64,000 nucleotides of DNA from Melampsora larici-populina 98AG31 (lineage: Eukaryota; Basidiomycota; Pucciniomycetes; Pucciniales; Melampsoraceae): positions 196,471 through 260,470 of the forward strand of contig NW_006768845.1 in NCBI RefSeq assembly GCF_000204055.1, written 5' to 3'. The notes under the pieces were generated by a model. That model made no database searches, had not been told where the DNA came from, and saw only the letters and a program-made list of their open reading frames with translations. The translations under genes were made by a program, and so were the position numbers. This document shows positions 36,640 to 48,131 of this stretch, piece after piece. Position 1 is the stretch's first letter. Each line of letters begins with the position of its first letter.

Positions 36640-39600
36640 AGGTTGTGCCCATCCTGAGCCACCTGGAGAATTTGTCATCAATTAATGTGGGATCTAGTAG
36701 AATGAACTTGTGCAATACAAACGACCCGCGCATTTTTTTACACACCACATTATCCATATCCCAAATTCCCCGAGCCACACCGTCCCAAACATTTCCCGCT
36801 ACGTTCCTCATTGATTCAGGTGCTACGCACGATGTGCTCAGTGAATCATTTGCCTACCACGCTGGCTTGATAGCCGGTGCTGATCGACATGACCAATTGA
36901 TCACTGGATTCGACGGCTCTGAGAGCCGATCTTCCTTCAAGACCCACCTTTTTATCAAATCCGACCCATTACCGACCCCATTCATCATTACAAGACTCAA
37001 AGACTCGTACGACGGCATACTTGGCATGCCATGGATCAAGAAAAACTTTCACCTGATTGACTGGAGTAAAAGTATGGTACACCCAGCCGAGACTCACGTT
37101 GCAACCACTTCATTGGTTTCGTATTGGCCGAAAACACCCTTATCTGGCCACTCGTTGGACCCCATGAGGGACGCTAGGCACAATTACGAGGGGATGTGTG
37201 TCAATTCTGACACGTTAGCATCCCCGCAATGTGAGTTCGAGAGTCCAGTTAATCCTAATCACCTTGAAACAGATGACAACCCTCTATCTCCCGATAGTTC
37301 CCCCCTTATCACGATTACACCCACCACGAACAACGAAAACCACGAACACATCACGACACAAGACCCGGATACGAGCATTGCGGCCGTAGTGAATACGGCC
37401 TCGTCCGTCCCGCCACAGAACCCCGACGATCCCAAGGAGGAGCCTCAGGGGCACGCAAGGAACAGTGACGAGGGGGCTAATGTCTTTTTAGATATATCAA
37501 CGCCCCCGCAATGTGAGTTTATTACTGATTCCAACCCATGTTCAACCCGAACAGCTGGCAAGCCTGTTTCTCCCTTGAATAACACATCAATCCAGGTCAC
37601 AGCAGCCAAGACGTCCTGGTCAACCTCAGCACGACTCGCCGCCGACAAAAAGAAACTCGAACCCGTCAAAGCTCTAGAGGAAATTGTCCCGTCTAGGTAT
37701 CATAGGCACTTACACATGTTTAGGAAGTCCAATGCCCAACGCCTACCCCCGAGACGCCGCTACGACTTTCGTGTCGAACTGATACCAGGAGCTCAACCGC
37801 AGGCTAGCAGGATAATTCCATTATCACCAGCCGAGGACGCTGCTTTGGAGGAATTGGTGAATTCAGGCTTAGCCAACGGGACTATCCGTCGAACCACTTC
37901 GCCATGGGCTGCCCCTGTGTTATTCACAGGGAAGAAGGACGGCAATCTGCGCCCTTGTTTTGATTACCGTAAGCTCAACACCCTAACCGTCAAGAACAAA
38001 TACCCACTACCGTTGACTATGGACTTAGTCGACAGTTTGCTGGATGCCGAAGACTTTACCAAGCTTGATATGCGCAATGCGTACGGTAATCTTCGAGTAG
38101 CAGAGGGTGATGAGGATAAACTGGCCTTTATATGCAAACAAGGCCAGTTTGCACCTCTGACTATGCCTTTTGGGCCAACAGGCGCCCCTGGTTATTTCCA
38201 ATACTTTATTCAAGATATCTTATTGGGACGTATAGGTAAAGACACCGCGGCCTTCTTGGATGACATTATGATTTATACAAAGCCTAAAGTAGATCACGAA
38301 GGCGCTGTTGATGGCGTACTTGACGTCCTATCCAAGCATACACTCTGGCTGAAACCCGAAAAATGCGAGTTCTCGAAGAAGGAAATTGAATACCTTGGCC
38401 TTATTATCTCTAAGAATAAAATCAGAATGGACCCGACGAAAGTGAAAGCCGTCAAAGAATGGCCAGCACCCCAATCAGTATCTGAACTCCAACGCTTCAT
38501 TGGATTCGCCAATTTTTACCGACGTTTCATCGACCAATTTTCAAGAACCACAAGACCACTTCATAATCTGACCAAGCTCAACGCGCACTATGTCTGGGAT
38601 GAAAAATGCGAAAAAGCCTTTGAGAGCCTGAAGACCTCCTTCACCACCGCACCCGTACTGAAGATAGCCGATCCATACAAGCCGTTTACTCTGGAATGTG
38701 ACTGCTCCGATTTTGCATTAGGAGCAGTGCTATCACAACGCAGCGAGGACGATGGAGAACTCCACCCAGTAGCTTACCTGTCCAGATCACTAGTCCAAGC
38801 TGAAAGGAACTACGAGATCTTTGATAAGGAACTACTGGCGATTGTCGCGTCTTTCAAAGAGTGGCGCCACTACCTGGAGGGAAACCCCAACCGCCTAGAT
38901 GTGATAGTCTACACGGACCATCGTAACCTGGAGTCTTTCATGACAACCAAGCAGCTTACCCGCAGACAGGCTCGATGGGCGGAGACACTGGGCTGTTTCG
39001 ATTTCGTGATTAAATTCCGACCCGGCAGTAAAGCTACCAAACCAGATGCCTTATCTAGAAGACCGGACCTGGCGCCTACTAACGAGGAAAAATTGACCTT
39101 TGGCCAGTTGTTAAGACCCGAAAACATCGGCCCAGACACGTTCCCGGTCGAGCTTGCTAGCGTAGAGGGGTTCTTCGAAGATGAAGTGGTTGCACTCGAC
39201 AATTCTGAGCACTGGTTTGAGGTGGATGTATTGGGCATCGCTGAAACTGACACTAAGGCACCGGACATTCCTACGGATGATCAAATTATACAACGAATCA
39301 GAGACGCAAGCAAAGAGTGTGACAGGATAGGGGAACTGATGAACGCAACCTTGAACCCGATATCAGCCAAGACGAAAGCAGCTTTGAAGCATTACAAAGT
39401 ACAAGATGGTATCCTCTACAACCAAGGTAGAATAGAGGTACCTGACGTCGACGACATCAAATACTCAATACTAAGAAGCAGACACGACTCATTGCTTGCG
39501 GGCCACCCAGGTCGAGCAAAGACTCTCGGATTGGTCAGGAGAAGCTTCATCTGGCCATCTCAGAAAGCGTACGTCAACAGGTACGTGGACGGTTGTGACT

Positions 39601-40766
39601 CTTGTCTAAGGGTTAAATCAACCACACAGAAACCCTTTGGGACTCTGGAGCCATTACCGATACCGGCTGGCCTGTGGACGGATATCTCATATGACCTTAT
39701 CACCGGCCTCCCTGCATCAAACGGCTACGACAGCATATTAACCGTGGTGGATAGATTAACGAAAATGAGTCATTTCATTGCTTGTACTGAATCAATGTCG
39801 GCTGAAGACCTAGCAGATCTCATGATGAAGAACGTATGGAAGCTTCATGGAACTCCCAAGACGATAATCTCAGATAGGGGTAGTATTTTCATTTCACAGA
39901 TCACGGAAGAAATTGACAAACGCCTAGGTATACGCCTTCACCCGTCAACCGCTTTCCACCCACGTACAGACGGTCAAAGCGAGATCGTCAATAAAGTAAT
40001 CGAACAATATTTACGACATTTCGTTAAATATCGACAAGACGATTGGGAAAGTCTACTGCCCACAGCTGAGTTCTCGTATAACAACAAAGACCATGAATCC
40101 ACGGGCATTTCACCGTTTAAAGCTAACTATGGATTTAACCCATCATTCAACAAAGTACCATCAGCTGAACAGTGTGTGCCAGCAGTAGAGAAGAGGATGC
40201 AAACACTCGCCGAAGTGCAATCTGAATTAAATCAATGTTTAGAATTAACTCAAGAGAAGATGAAAGAACAATTTGACAAAAGAGTACAACAAACACCAAG
40301 ATGGGAAGTAGGAGACCAAGTCTGGTTGAACGGACGAAACATTTCGACAACTAGGCCAAGCCCAAAATTAGAAAATAGATGGCTAGGTCCTTTCTTCATT
40401 ATCCAAAAGATATCAAATTCTACTTATAAATTGAATCTCCCTCTTTCCATGAAAAGCGTCCATCCTGTATTTCATGTCTCTGTACTCAGGAAACATAACC
40501 CGGATACAATACATCAACGAAAACAACCCCCAGTCGAACCAATCATAATACAGGATGAAGAAGAATGGGAAGTCAACGAGATACTAGATTGTAGAAGAAG
40601 GTACAACAAGAAGGAATACTTTGTGAGTTGGAAAGGATTTGGCAAGGAAAACAATTCATGGGAACCCGAAATCAACCTCAAGAATAGTCAAGATTTAGTT
40701 AATGAGTTTAATTTAAAATATCCCGACGCAACAAATAAGTACAAAAGGAGAAGGCGGAAGAAGTGA
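36609..40766 (+). CDS. Gypsy-2 Pol (protease, RT, RNase H, integrase, chromodomain)
   Basis: An open -1 frame of about 1385 codons. Counting from 36636, the order is: protease FLIDSGATHDVLSE (Asp near residue 60); a variable linker; RT with LRPCFDYRKLNTLTVKNKYP, KLDMRNAYGNLRV, TMPFGPTGAPGYFQ and the FLDDIMIY catalytic motif near 541; RNase H (FTLECDCSDFALGAVLSQRS, NYEIFDKELLAIV, VIVYTDHRNLE); integrase HHCC (HDSLLAGHPGRAKTL ... CDSCLRVK) near 955; core with ISYDLITGLP, TIISDRGSIF and HPRTDGQSEIVNKVI (DD35E); GPY/F (NRWLGPFFIIQKI); and a chromodomain (WEVNEILDCRRRYNKKEYFV, then SWKGFGKENNSWEP) near 1311-1345. The chromodomain should tether integration to particular chromatin. No stop or frameshift is seen. 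Confidence 0.95.
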   Translation, partial: NFKKWRSSGLKVVPILSHLENLSSINVGSSRMNLCNTNDPRIFLHTTLSISQIPRATPSQTFPATFLIDSGATHDVLSESFAYHAGLIAGADRHDQLITGFDGSESRSSFKTHLFIKSDPLPTPFIITRLKDSYDGILGMPWIKKNFHLIDWSKSMVHPAETHVATTSLVSYWPKTPLSGHSLDPMRDARHNYEGMCVNSDTLASPQCEFESPVNPNHLETDDNPLSPDSSPLITITPTTNNENHEHITTQDPDTSIAAVVNTASSVPPQNPDDPKEEPQGHARNSDEGANVFLDISTPPQCEFITDSNPCSTRTAGKPVSPLNNTSIQVTAAKTSWSTSARLAADKKKLEPVKALEEIVPSRYHRHLHMFRKSNAQRLPPRRRYDFRVELIPGAQPQASRIIPLSPAEDAALEELVNSGLANGTIRRTTSPWAAPVLFTGKKDGNLRPCFDYRKLNTLTVKNKYPLPLTMDLVDSLLDAEDFTKLDMRNAYGNLRVAEGDEDKLAFICKQGQFAPLTMPFGPTGAPGYFQYFIQDILLGRIGKDTAAFLDDIMIYTKPKVDHEGAVDGVLDVLSKHTLWLKPEKCEFSKKEIEYLGLIISKNKIRMDPTKVKAVKEWPAPQSVSELQRFIGFANFYRRFIDQFSRTTRPLHNLTKLNAHYVWDEKCEKAFESLKTSFTTAPVLKIADPYKPFTLECDCSDFALGAVLSQRSEDDGELHPVAYLSRSLVQAERNYEIFDKELLAIVASFKEWRHYLEGNPNRLDVIVYTDHRNLESFMTTKQLTRRQARWAETLGCFDFVIKFRPGSKATKPDALSRRPDLAPTNEEKLTFGQLLRPENIGPDTFPVELASVEGFFEDEVVALDNSEHWFEVDVLGIAETDTKAPDIPTDDQIIQRIRDASKECDRIGELMNATLNPISAKTKAALKHYKVQDGILYNQGRIEVPDVDDIKYSILRSRHDSLLAGHPGRAKTLGLVRRSFIWPSQKAYVNRYVDGCDSCLRVKSTTQKPFGTLEPLPIPAGLWTDISYDLITGLPASNGYDSILTVVDRLTKMSHFIACTESMSAEDLADLMMKNVWKLHGTPKTIISDRGSIFISQITEEIDKRLGIRLHPSTAFHPRTDGQSEIVNKVIEQYLRHFVKYRQDDWESLLPTAEFSYNNKDHESTGISPFKANYGFNPSFNKVPSAEQCVPAVEKRMQTLAEVQSELNQCLELTQEKMKEQFDKRVQQTPRWEVGDQVWLNGRNISTTRPSPKLENRWLGPFFIIQKISNSTYKLNLPLSMKSVHPVFHVSVLRKHNPDTIHQRKQPPVEPIIIQDEEEWEVNEILDCRRRYNKKEYFVSWKGFGKENNSWEPEINLKNSQDLVNEFNLKYPDATNKYKRRRRKK
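36615..36621 (+). promoter_or_regulatory. Candidate -1 frameshift slippery site (A AAA AAT)
   Basis: In the gag frame the codons read TCA AAA AAT. The heptamer A-AAA-AAT fits the X-XXY-YYZ rule for -1 slippage, and the -1 frame is open from 36609 onward directly into Pol. This would explain Gag-Pol production, since Pol has no ATG near its start. No stimulatory structure was modelled. Confidence 0.55.
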
Positions 40767-40861
40767 GAGGGCTATGCTTTTTCCCACTGGGTTTTTTAAC
40801 GCAGCCCGTGGAAAGAATGCAGAGCTTGCAAGAGGAAGCTTGGGCATTAAAGGGGGGATAA

Positions 40862-41067
40862 TGTTATGAACTGGTTCTATTTCACTTGAGTGACATATTC
40901 ACATTACATGTCACAAGCTCGAGAACCATCTTATAGTTGTAGATACATTGCCTGTACAGATTTTCCCTCATCCGACAATCCACATAGGAAGACTGGTAAT
41001 AGATACAAATCCTCACCAGAACTCCCTTGACCCTCGTCGCCGAAAACCCCCAAGTCTGTCCATAACA
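40862..41067 (+). repeat. Gypsy-2 3' LTR (206 bp)
   Basis: Same sequence as the 5' LTR by eye, preceded by the polypurine tract and followed by the TCTCC target duplication. Confidence 0.95.
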
Positions 41068-42616
41068 TCTCCATGGAAGACATACAATAACCCAAGGAAG
41101 CAGGTGGCTACCCCAGTCTCAGCCACACTGATTGCTCCACTAAACCTTGTGTCTTTCACTTGCAAAGTCTGTGATGACCCTTGAATTTCTCTTGAATGAA
41201 TAGATGCATCAGTTCTTAATCTAGCAAACCAGTCACTGATCCCAATGTTGTGTTTGTCCAATAATGCCTTCTGTTGCAGTCCAATAGCTTGAACTTTCCT
41301 CACAAGGCCTCGGGATATTTCTTCTGAAAGTGGTTCTCTTAATGTCTTGATCAAGTATCTTTGGTATTCAAAGTCATCTCCATATCTAGGCTCCAACATT
41401 CTATTTTTGTCAAAAGTCATATGTAATGACTGGGTTGCTGGCTCCATTAAATCCCTCCCTTCCAAACTCTTCCCTGTGATGGTGCCTTTGTCCTTAGAAT
41501 TAGTCCTAGATACCAGACTAAGTTTCTCAGGTCTTGAGAGACTGGAAGCTTGATTAAGCCTTATTGGTTTGAAGGAAGGATCTTGTGAATCAGGTTTACT
41601 CCATTGCACACTTGGCCCATTGTGATCCAAAGCATTGAACTTCCTGTGTGTATATCCTTCACTTATTCCTGGTTGTACTTCTCTGTGATCTACATTGCTG
41701 TGATGCAAAGAGATTTTTGAAGAATCTGTCAAAGTTGATCTTGAGATTCTATTTGGATTTGCTTCACTCCACCTTCTCCTATTTGCTCTGACAGGTGCTT
41801 TTGCATCAGATATCTGATGTTGTTCATTCCTTGTATCTGAAAGCACATAATTTCTCCCATCAGCTTGTTAAACTTTGGAAATAGATTCAGGACATTGTGA
41901 AACTCTAGAAATATACACATCTAATTACCTAAAGCAGGAGGTTGATGTCCAAGCGTGAGCCATGATCTTATGGCATAATTACGTGCCATCTTATTTAGGA
42001 TATCTTGAGTTGATTGCAATCTACCTGGGCTATGCGCCCAATCATCTGGATGAACTGACATCCCCCGTCCGAGGGTAAGCCATGGTGCTCCTGAGGAGTC
42101 TTGATGCGCTATCTCCATGGGATTGGTACGTTGTTGCATTTCCGGACTGTTCATCAACTGACTAGGATCAGGTTGTGTGCTGATCTTCTCCAGCCTGGCA
42201 GAATGGATCACGTTGTCCAGACTGAAATTCTTTGTATGAGAGCAAACTCTCTTTCTTGCAGCGTTTGAGTCGACATTTTTTCTCCTTCTTCCGGGCGTAA
42301 GAGTTAGCTCCAAATCGAGGTTGTCAGTCGAAGTCAAATGGTGAGGTGTGCGTGTCGTAGCTTTAGGTAAGGATGATTCATCCGTTCCACATTTCGCTAT
42401 GACGGATTTCGTGTCATACAATTCTCTGGATGGAATTCCTTGCAAGTATGTATCGATGATTGGATGCTTCTCTCCGCTACCTGGAATCGCAAGCCTCAAT
42501 GTTAAACCGGCCTCTTTCAAGTCCGCCTGATGACTCGTTTCCATTGGAAGTGGTGCAAAAATAAATGGAAGAGCTCCAAAATATGCCAAAATGATCAGCA
42601 TCTTTTTTGAAGGCAT

Positions 42617-43472
42617 TTTCAAATGAGTCGAATTCTTTGATGAGAGCATCAAAATCAACACGGGTCACAAATAATATAGGCAAGTGATCTCGATTTTTGT
42701 TCGCACGTTCAAGTATCATATGAAGCTGCAACGGCATGTATCAGTAACTTTGAAGGCCGAGAAAGAGGGAACAGACATTCAAACAAGTCAAAGGCCAAGT
42801 GATACAGGGTCAGCTGAAATCCAGGCACAGTCAATTTGACAAAGCTTGCCGAAGTTGGCCCGCAAAACTTGAGCAAGTCGTCAGTGAATTCTATCTTCAA
42901 GCTCGAGGAAAGCTGCGTACATCACTGTCCTTCATGCAGCATGACCGTTTCAAGGGTGTTTGTCAGATCCTCTTTAGATTGAGACACCTCATATAGATGT
43001 ACGAAACGTTTCACATACATATGCGCGTCCATGATGATGATGGATAATCTGTAGATGATCAGAAAAGTGAGCTTCTCGAGCCGGAAAGAGGGTCCTATCG
43101 TGGTAGTAGATTTTTTGACTACACAGGAATTGTACTACATAGTTCCCTTTGGAAACTAACGACCCCACCTGCTGATACCATCAACCTTTACTCTGATCAC
43201 TCGCACGAGGAAAAGCTAGCACGTCAAAACCACGACGATTTCACTAGCTTCATAAGATATTTGGGTCTTTACCTATGCCATAGATTGCTTTCCTAGTCAC
43301 TTGACAGTAGAAGTATCGATGATCAACTGAGATACGGACCAAAGCTCCGAAATGAAACCCACACCATGTATCCATCTCAAAAAAAGTAAAACTACAAGCT
43401 CTTGTTCTTTAAGATTTCAAAACAAAAAGATCTACGAAGATATTATAGATATAGAAAAAAAGAACAGAAATC
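42617..43472. other. Intergenic between two minus-strand genes
   Basis: Upstream region of the 845-aa secreted-protein gene and downstream region of sof1. Open frames here lack motifs. A short minus frame at 42477-42737 overlaps the signal-peptide exon in another frame and was not accepted. Confidence 0.5.
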
Positions 43473-45492
43473 TCAAGATTGAAGAGCAAGTAAACCTTTT
43501 TGTCTTTCTTTCTTTGGTTTTTCTGTACTTTCTCCTTCTCTTTTTCGCTTTCGATGTGCATTTCGATTGTCTTCTTTCTTTGCTCTGGCTTCCAACATCT
43601 CTGTTCGTAATTTTTGTGCATGATAAATAGGTTTTGGAAGGTATCTTTGTCTATAGCAATGATGAAAAATCGTGTCAGTAACTGAGTTTGATACAATATC
43701 GATTTGGGAGAGATGATTCATGTACCTTTCTAATTTTCCTACTCCTTCAACTGCGTTCCACTTCTGTCGAAGTTCGTCTCTATATTCTTTACTTGCCATC
43801 TCTCGTCCACTCTTCACACCAAGACCCTCAGCTGCAGTCGATTTCCATATTCGAATAGATCCATCATCACTACCAGTAAGGGAAAATTTACCATCGAGAG
43901 TGAAAATGGACGAAAAGACACGTTGCATTCGTTTGGTATGATAAACGTCGATTGATCTTCCTTTGCGATGGAAAGTCGTATCAGAAGTTGACCAAATGCG
44001 CAATGTACGATCATAAGAGCCTGAGATAAATCCTTGGCCGGTAGGTGACCAGTCACAGGACATCACGCTACGCAAAAGAAGATTTATAGAATGAGACACG
44101 GATTTTGGTAAGACTTGTTCAAGTGAACCAACTCACGGTCCTACATGGTCTTTGAAAACTTGAGTAGCAGATTTCATATACCGGATGTCGAATGTGTAAA
44201 GCTGATGGTCTTCCCCAGCTGCAAGTAACACGGAAGGCTGTTGAGGATTGAATCGCAAACAATTCATTCGCATCTGCATGATCAATCGGCCAAGCGCCTT
44301 GTTGGAGCGCATGTCATAGAGGCATATGGATCGGTCTGATGATGATCCTGCAGAAGCTAAGACATTGTGCTCTGAGGGTGAGAATGTGACACAGCTGATC
44401 CGATGTAGTGGAAAGAGTCAGCAATCCGCCTGAGTCATCATCAGCTGACCAGAAAGCCAGGGAACTCACGCAATTTGTTCTCCTGAATAGTTATCAGCTG
44501 ATTTGGACTGATTGGCACCGGAACGAGCGGAATTCCAAGAAAGGTCGGATATGGGAGAAGACCTGAAGATTGAAAGTGAGGTTAGCAGAGTAACATGTTA
44601 TTATGAATCTACACAGGTTTGCCGGGCTATCTTCTACAGATGATAAGGAAAAAACTTACTTGGTCACATCCCAAATATGTAGCTTGTCACTGGCCGTCAC
44701 AAAGACTGGCTCAGTATGATGATGATCAATATCGTTAAACCCATGTTTTCCTTGATAGGTATTCACCAGCCGGTCAGCACCTGGGTCATTCCTTGGACCT
44801 AAATCCCACATCTTCACAACCTTATCAATCCCACATGTCAAGACCTTCCTACTACCTAGTCTACTAGTCCTTGACTCAGCCTCTTCTTCCTCTTCCAATT
44901 CTCTTCGACGAACAAGTTCATCTTCATCGATACCTTCATCTTCATCCAAAAGACCAGCCGGGTCCAATTTATATCTCGAAGAAGAAGCGATAAGTTGGTC
45001 GGGCTTATCGGTATAAGTTCGTGATCGACCCTCGCCTTGGAATTTAGCAGGTAGGAATGTCACACCAGTCACCCTTCCACGATGTGCTTCAGTAAGACTA
45101 ATTGTACAAGCTCTTGTTCCGAGATCCCAAACTCTAACTTCACCATCAGCAGCTCCTGAAACAACTTGAGTTAACTTGAGTGGATCTTTTCCCATAACGT
45201 AAATCCCATCTCGATGTCCATCTAATTGACCGATAAATGGTTTGGCAAACATCCTATTCAATTTCGAAGCTGTCACAGCTCGTGTGTATTCTCTTGAACG
45301 TGCATGAGGGTGAAGAGAAGGATCGAGGTTTTTATGAATTGGAGCCGGAGCGCCATGAGACTGGGGTTGATGATTATCGAGCGAGCGTGCAAGTACCTTG
45401 ATTTTCTGAAATTTCAAACCAATTCAAAAACACAAAATGTGAGTCTGCCTGGCAACATGATTTGGAAGGATGAAATGAAAAAGACTGACCAT
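43473..45492 (-). CDS. SOF1: Sof1/DCAF13 WD40 protein (18S rRNA processing)
   Basis: A WD-repeat subunit of the U3 snoRNP/small-subunit processome, needed in the nucleolus for early pre-rRNA cleavage; the human orthologue DCAF13 also serves CUL4-DDB1 (family knowledge). Six exons: 45492..45490, 45405..44660, 44562..44470, 44394..44137, 44067..43726 and 43650..43473. All junctions keep phase, giving 539 aa. Exon 1 supplies only the initiator ATG, so the protein starts M-KIKVLARSL, as in homologues. Landmarks are LDPSLHPHARSREYTRAV, KLNRMFAKPFIGQLDGHRDG, GEVRVWDLG, SDRSICLYDMR, SGSYDRTLRIW, SGDDGSIRIWK-type repeats, and the basic C-terminal tail LPKPIYHAQKLRTEMLEARA. An acidic insertion (ELVRRRELEEEEEAESRTSR) makes it longer than yeast Sof1 (489 aa). 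Confidence 0.93.
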
Positions 45493-46804
45493 GATGAATG
45501 TTTTATGTGGTGGTTTGGGAGGTTGAAGGCTTCTGGCGAGGCTTCAGCAAAAAAAATCTTGCAAGCGCTTTCAGTACACATTACACATTGTAGCATGGCA
45601 CAGTCACTGCGCATCACGTGGCCTCTGCCTGAACAATCCTTTTTTCAAAACCACATTTTCAAAGATACAGTTTCGGCTTCGAAGGGAACTCAGATAAGAA
45701 CAAAGCTGACAGGCTTCCTGACCCCTGCACAAGATTCCGCTTCATCTTGATCGTCGTGTTTGCCTGAAGCTACACCTGAGCCGTGTCTACACCCGCACTA
45801 CCCCTTGTAGGTTTTGACTTCTACGGCGGTAATGATAAAACGCAACAAAATTGGAGATGCTGCTCCTGCAACTGGACCACGAGAACGTGAACTGAACTTT
45901 ATACGCACTTCTCTCGTGTTTTCTTACAACATTTTGCTAATCTTTCCATTCTCGTTCTTTACCCTATCTAGCTCAATAAACATTCTTTTGAATCTCATTT
46001 GCGCTGCTTATATGGGCTTGGGCGGTGAGTGAAGTTTGACATAGAGAGGCAGACAGTAAAGGAGAACAATTGTTTGATCTTCAAACCTGAGGGAGACATT
46101 CAGGGATTTTTGATGGCCTGTATTAGTAAGATAGGCGGAAGTGATGCTAGTAGCATGAAGTGTCTTCGACAAGCCTAGCCTATGGCACATCCCAGAGCTA
46201 TGCGGCGGCTTGGCGCCAAAGACCTATGTAGTCTTGAAATAAGCCAGAACATCTTTGACTTCCATCATCCCTCATCATTGCAAGACGAATACCCCAAAGC
46301 AATGTACAAAATCAAGTTTCTTGGATAGATGTGAAAACACCCCTCCAAAGAAGCCAAAGAACTTGAAATCCACATGCAAAAGAAAACCCACATTTATCCT
46401 CAGGAGAAGTATATCTTGTATGTATACTCATAAAGATATTTGAAATACGTTTTTTCCCTCAAAAAGTTAGAAATCATTCTTATCAACTCAACACACTGAA
46501 AAGAAAAAGAAAAAAAAGATCAACAATCATCATGAAAAAAAAAGAAAACAAAAGAAGTTTGTAGAAGTAGACTTCTAGGATTGATACATCAAAACAAAGA
46601 AGAAGAAGGAAAAAGGAAAAAAAGAAAAAGAAAAAAAGTAGAAAGTGGATTTGAAACATCAATTATACCTAGGTCAAACTCAACAAAAAGAAAATATAAA
46701 AATTCAACAATTGAATCCTTTCGCCCGATTTTCAAAAACAAACAAACACAGAACAAATCCAATCATCATCTTAATTCCCAAATAAAAGTGATTACGTCTT
46801 AACT
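45493..46804. other. Intergenic; purine-rich tract near 46500-46640
   Basis: Upstream of sof1 and downstream of ypt1. It includes a plus-strand frame (45831-46032) with a hydrophobic stretch but no recognised family. The 140 bp around 46500-46640 are almost only A and G, i.e. a pyrimidine-rich 3' flank for ypt1. Confidence 0.5.
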
Positions 46805-48131
46805 TTAACAACAACCACTAGATTGTGGTTGTTGAACGTTCTGACTAGATCCTACTTTCAATGTAGCTTTGTTAGATGTAGCATTGACAGGTGCAGACCC
46901 AGTTCTAGATTATGGTTGTTAGTTTACAGAGAGGTTTCGAAAAGTTGGATCAGTTTGGAATATAAGACGATGATTAGTGTAGATGAAAAACTTACCGATC
47001 TTTGATTTGTTTGGCCATCGTCAAGAATGCTTGTTCAACATTAGTTGAATTCTTAGCAGAAGTTTCAAGGAAAGGCTATCAAGAAATTAAAGAATAAATC
47101 AGTTAAAACCAAAAAGATAAGAAAGTCGTTCTTCTTTACCAATTAAGAACTTTTTCAATGGTCACTTACAATTGATAATTGATCTGCAAAATCCTTTGCA
47201 ACTGTATATTCAACGACTTTCTTTTGAGTTAAATCACTCTTGTTTCCTACTAATAATTTGTTAACACCTTCACAAGCATATCGATCGATTTCTTGTAACC
47301 ATTGTTTTACATTCGTAAAGGTATCTTGATCAGTAACATCATAGACTACAATGATACCATGGGCACCTCGATAGTAAGATGAAGTGATCGTTCGGAATCG
47401 TTCTTGACCTGCAGTATCCCACTGGTTTGGTGAAGTTAGGATCGATATCAATCGTCTAGTAAATCAATCATAGACGGGTTCAAGGACAATCTGCTTACGA
47501 TCTGTAGTTTGACAACCTTGCCTTCTAACTCGATTGTACGAATCTTGAAATCGACTCCTATTCAACGCAAATAGAAATCAAACCGATTAAATGAAATCAA
47601 TCTAACACAGAAACAAAACCACCACTTACCGATAGTAGAGATGTAACTCTCAGTGTATGTATCATCTAAAATCACATCAAAGAAGGACTCAAGACTTTGA
47701 ACCCGTATTTGAATATCAGGTTGAAAATAAATCTATCTTACCAGCGAATCTCAAGAGAAGACAGGATTTTCCTACTCCAGAGTCACCAATTAACAAAAGT
47801 TCTAAAAACAAGTTAGGAGCAACGTCAGCAAAGACGAACGCGAATCGATTGTAAAAGAGTTAGATCGATTCTAATCAAGACTTACTGAACTAAAACCCGA
47901 TTAAAAGATTGATCGATAAGAGGTTCGGGGGTAAGGTGAAAGGGATGAATTGATGTTTTTTGGTCATTAGTGATTGGAAATTGAAAAAGGTTGAACAACG
48001 AGGGAATTGTATCATACCAAGAAATCGTCTTTAAAAATCAAATATAAGGTAAAATGAATGATAATTTGATAAGTTAAACCGAATCAATCGACGCTGGGAT
48101 AGAAATCGTTTGACTTACACTCTGGGTTCAT
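46805..48131 (-). CDS. YPT1: Ypt1/Rab1 small GTPase
   Basis: A Rab GTPase controlling ER-to-Golgi vesicle tethering, membrane-bound through C-terminal geranylgeranyl groups. Nine exons: 48131..48119, 48028..48018, 47889..47886, 47801..47742, 47665..47630, 47557..47499, 47421..47170, 47075..46996 and 46904..46805. Every junction has GTAAGT/GTATGA/GTAAGC-type donors and AG acceptors, and all keep phase, giving 204 aa (yeast Ypt1 206). It starts [20 protein letters not shown] (P-loop). Then come the effector loop YISTIGVDFKI, switch [12 protein letters not shown], the base-binding NKSD, ETSAKN, and a C-terminal GCC prenylation motif. Exon 3 is only 4 nt (TTCA) between perfect splice sites. TRAPPC2L in this window belongs to the complex that activates Ypt1. 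Confidence 0.96.

Larger units (their letters stand above)
34940..41067 (+). mobile_element. Gypsy-2 chromovirus, complete and apparently intact
   Basis: Bounded by 206-bp LTRs (34940-35145 and 40862-41067), apparently identical, each starting TGTTATGAAC and ending CCATAACA. The 5-bp TSD TCTCC is at 34935-34939 and 41068-41072. A polypurine tract AAAGGGGGGATA ends just before the 3' LTR (about 40849-40860). Gag and Pol are fully open with all expected domains and a C-terminal chromodomain. Identical LTRs and open frames suggest a young, possibly active copy. Confidence 0.96.
33854..42616 (-). pseudogene. Predicted secreted protein of about 845 aa, exon broken by chromovirus
   Basis: Coding parts are 42616..41929, 41836..41068 and, across the retrotransposon, 34934..33854. 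The intron 41928..41837 has a GTAATT donor and a TTTCAG acceptor. The start ATG at 42616 gives MPSKKMLIILAYFGALPFIF, a textbook signal peptide. The rest is low-complexity and polar (many Ser, Asn, Gln, Arg), then has helical segments such as DFEYQRYLIKTLREPLSEEI and KHMWEIWEKWSRESKYPGNP. When the 6128-bp element and one TCTCC copy are taken out, the frame continues without a break from ...YVFHGD into QNQKERSLDE. The gene was therefore intact until that insertion. I do not recognise the family; a secreted rust protein is inference. Confidence 0.65.

Noticed and set aside
42477..42737. Minus frame MPLQLHMILERANKNR overlapping the signal-peptide exon
   Set aside because: No frame-compatible link to the downstream exons, whereas the MPSKKMLI frame continues through a good intron.
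45831..46032. Small plus ORF with a hydrophobic stretch upstream of sof1
   Set aside because: No family, no splice chain and no supporting context; probably chance or UTR.
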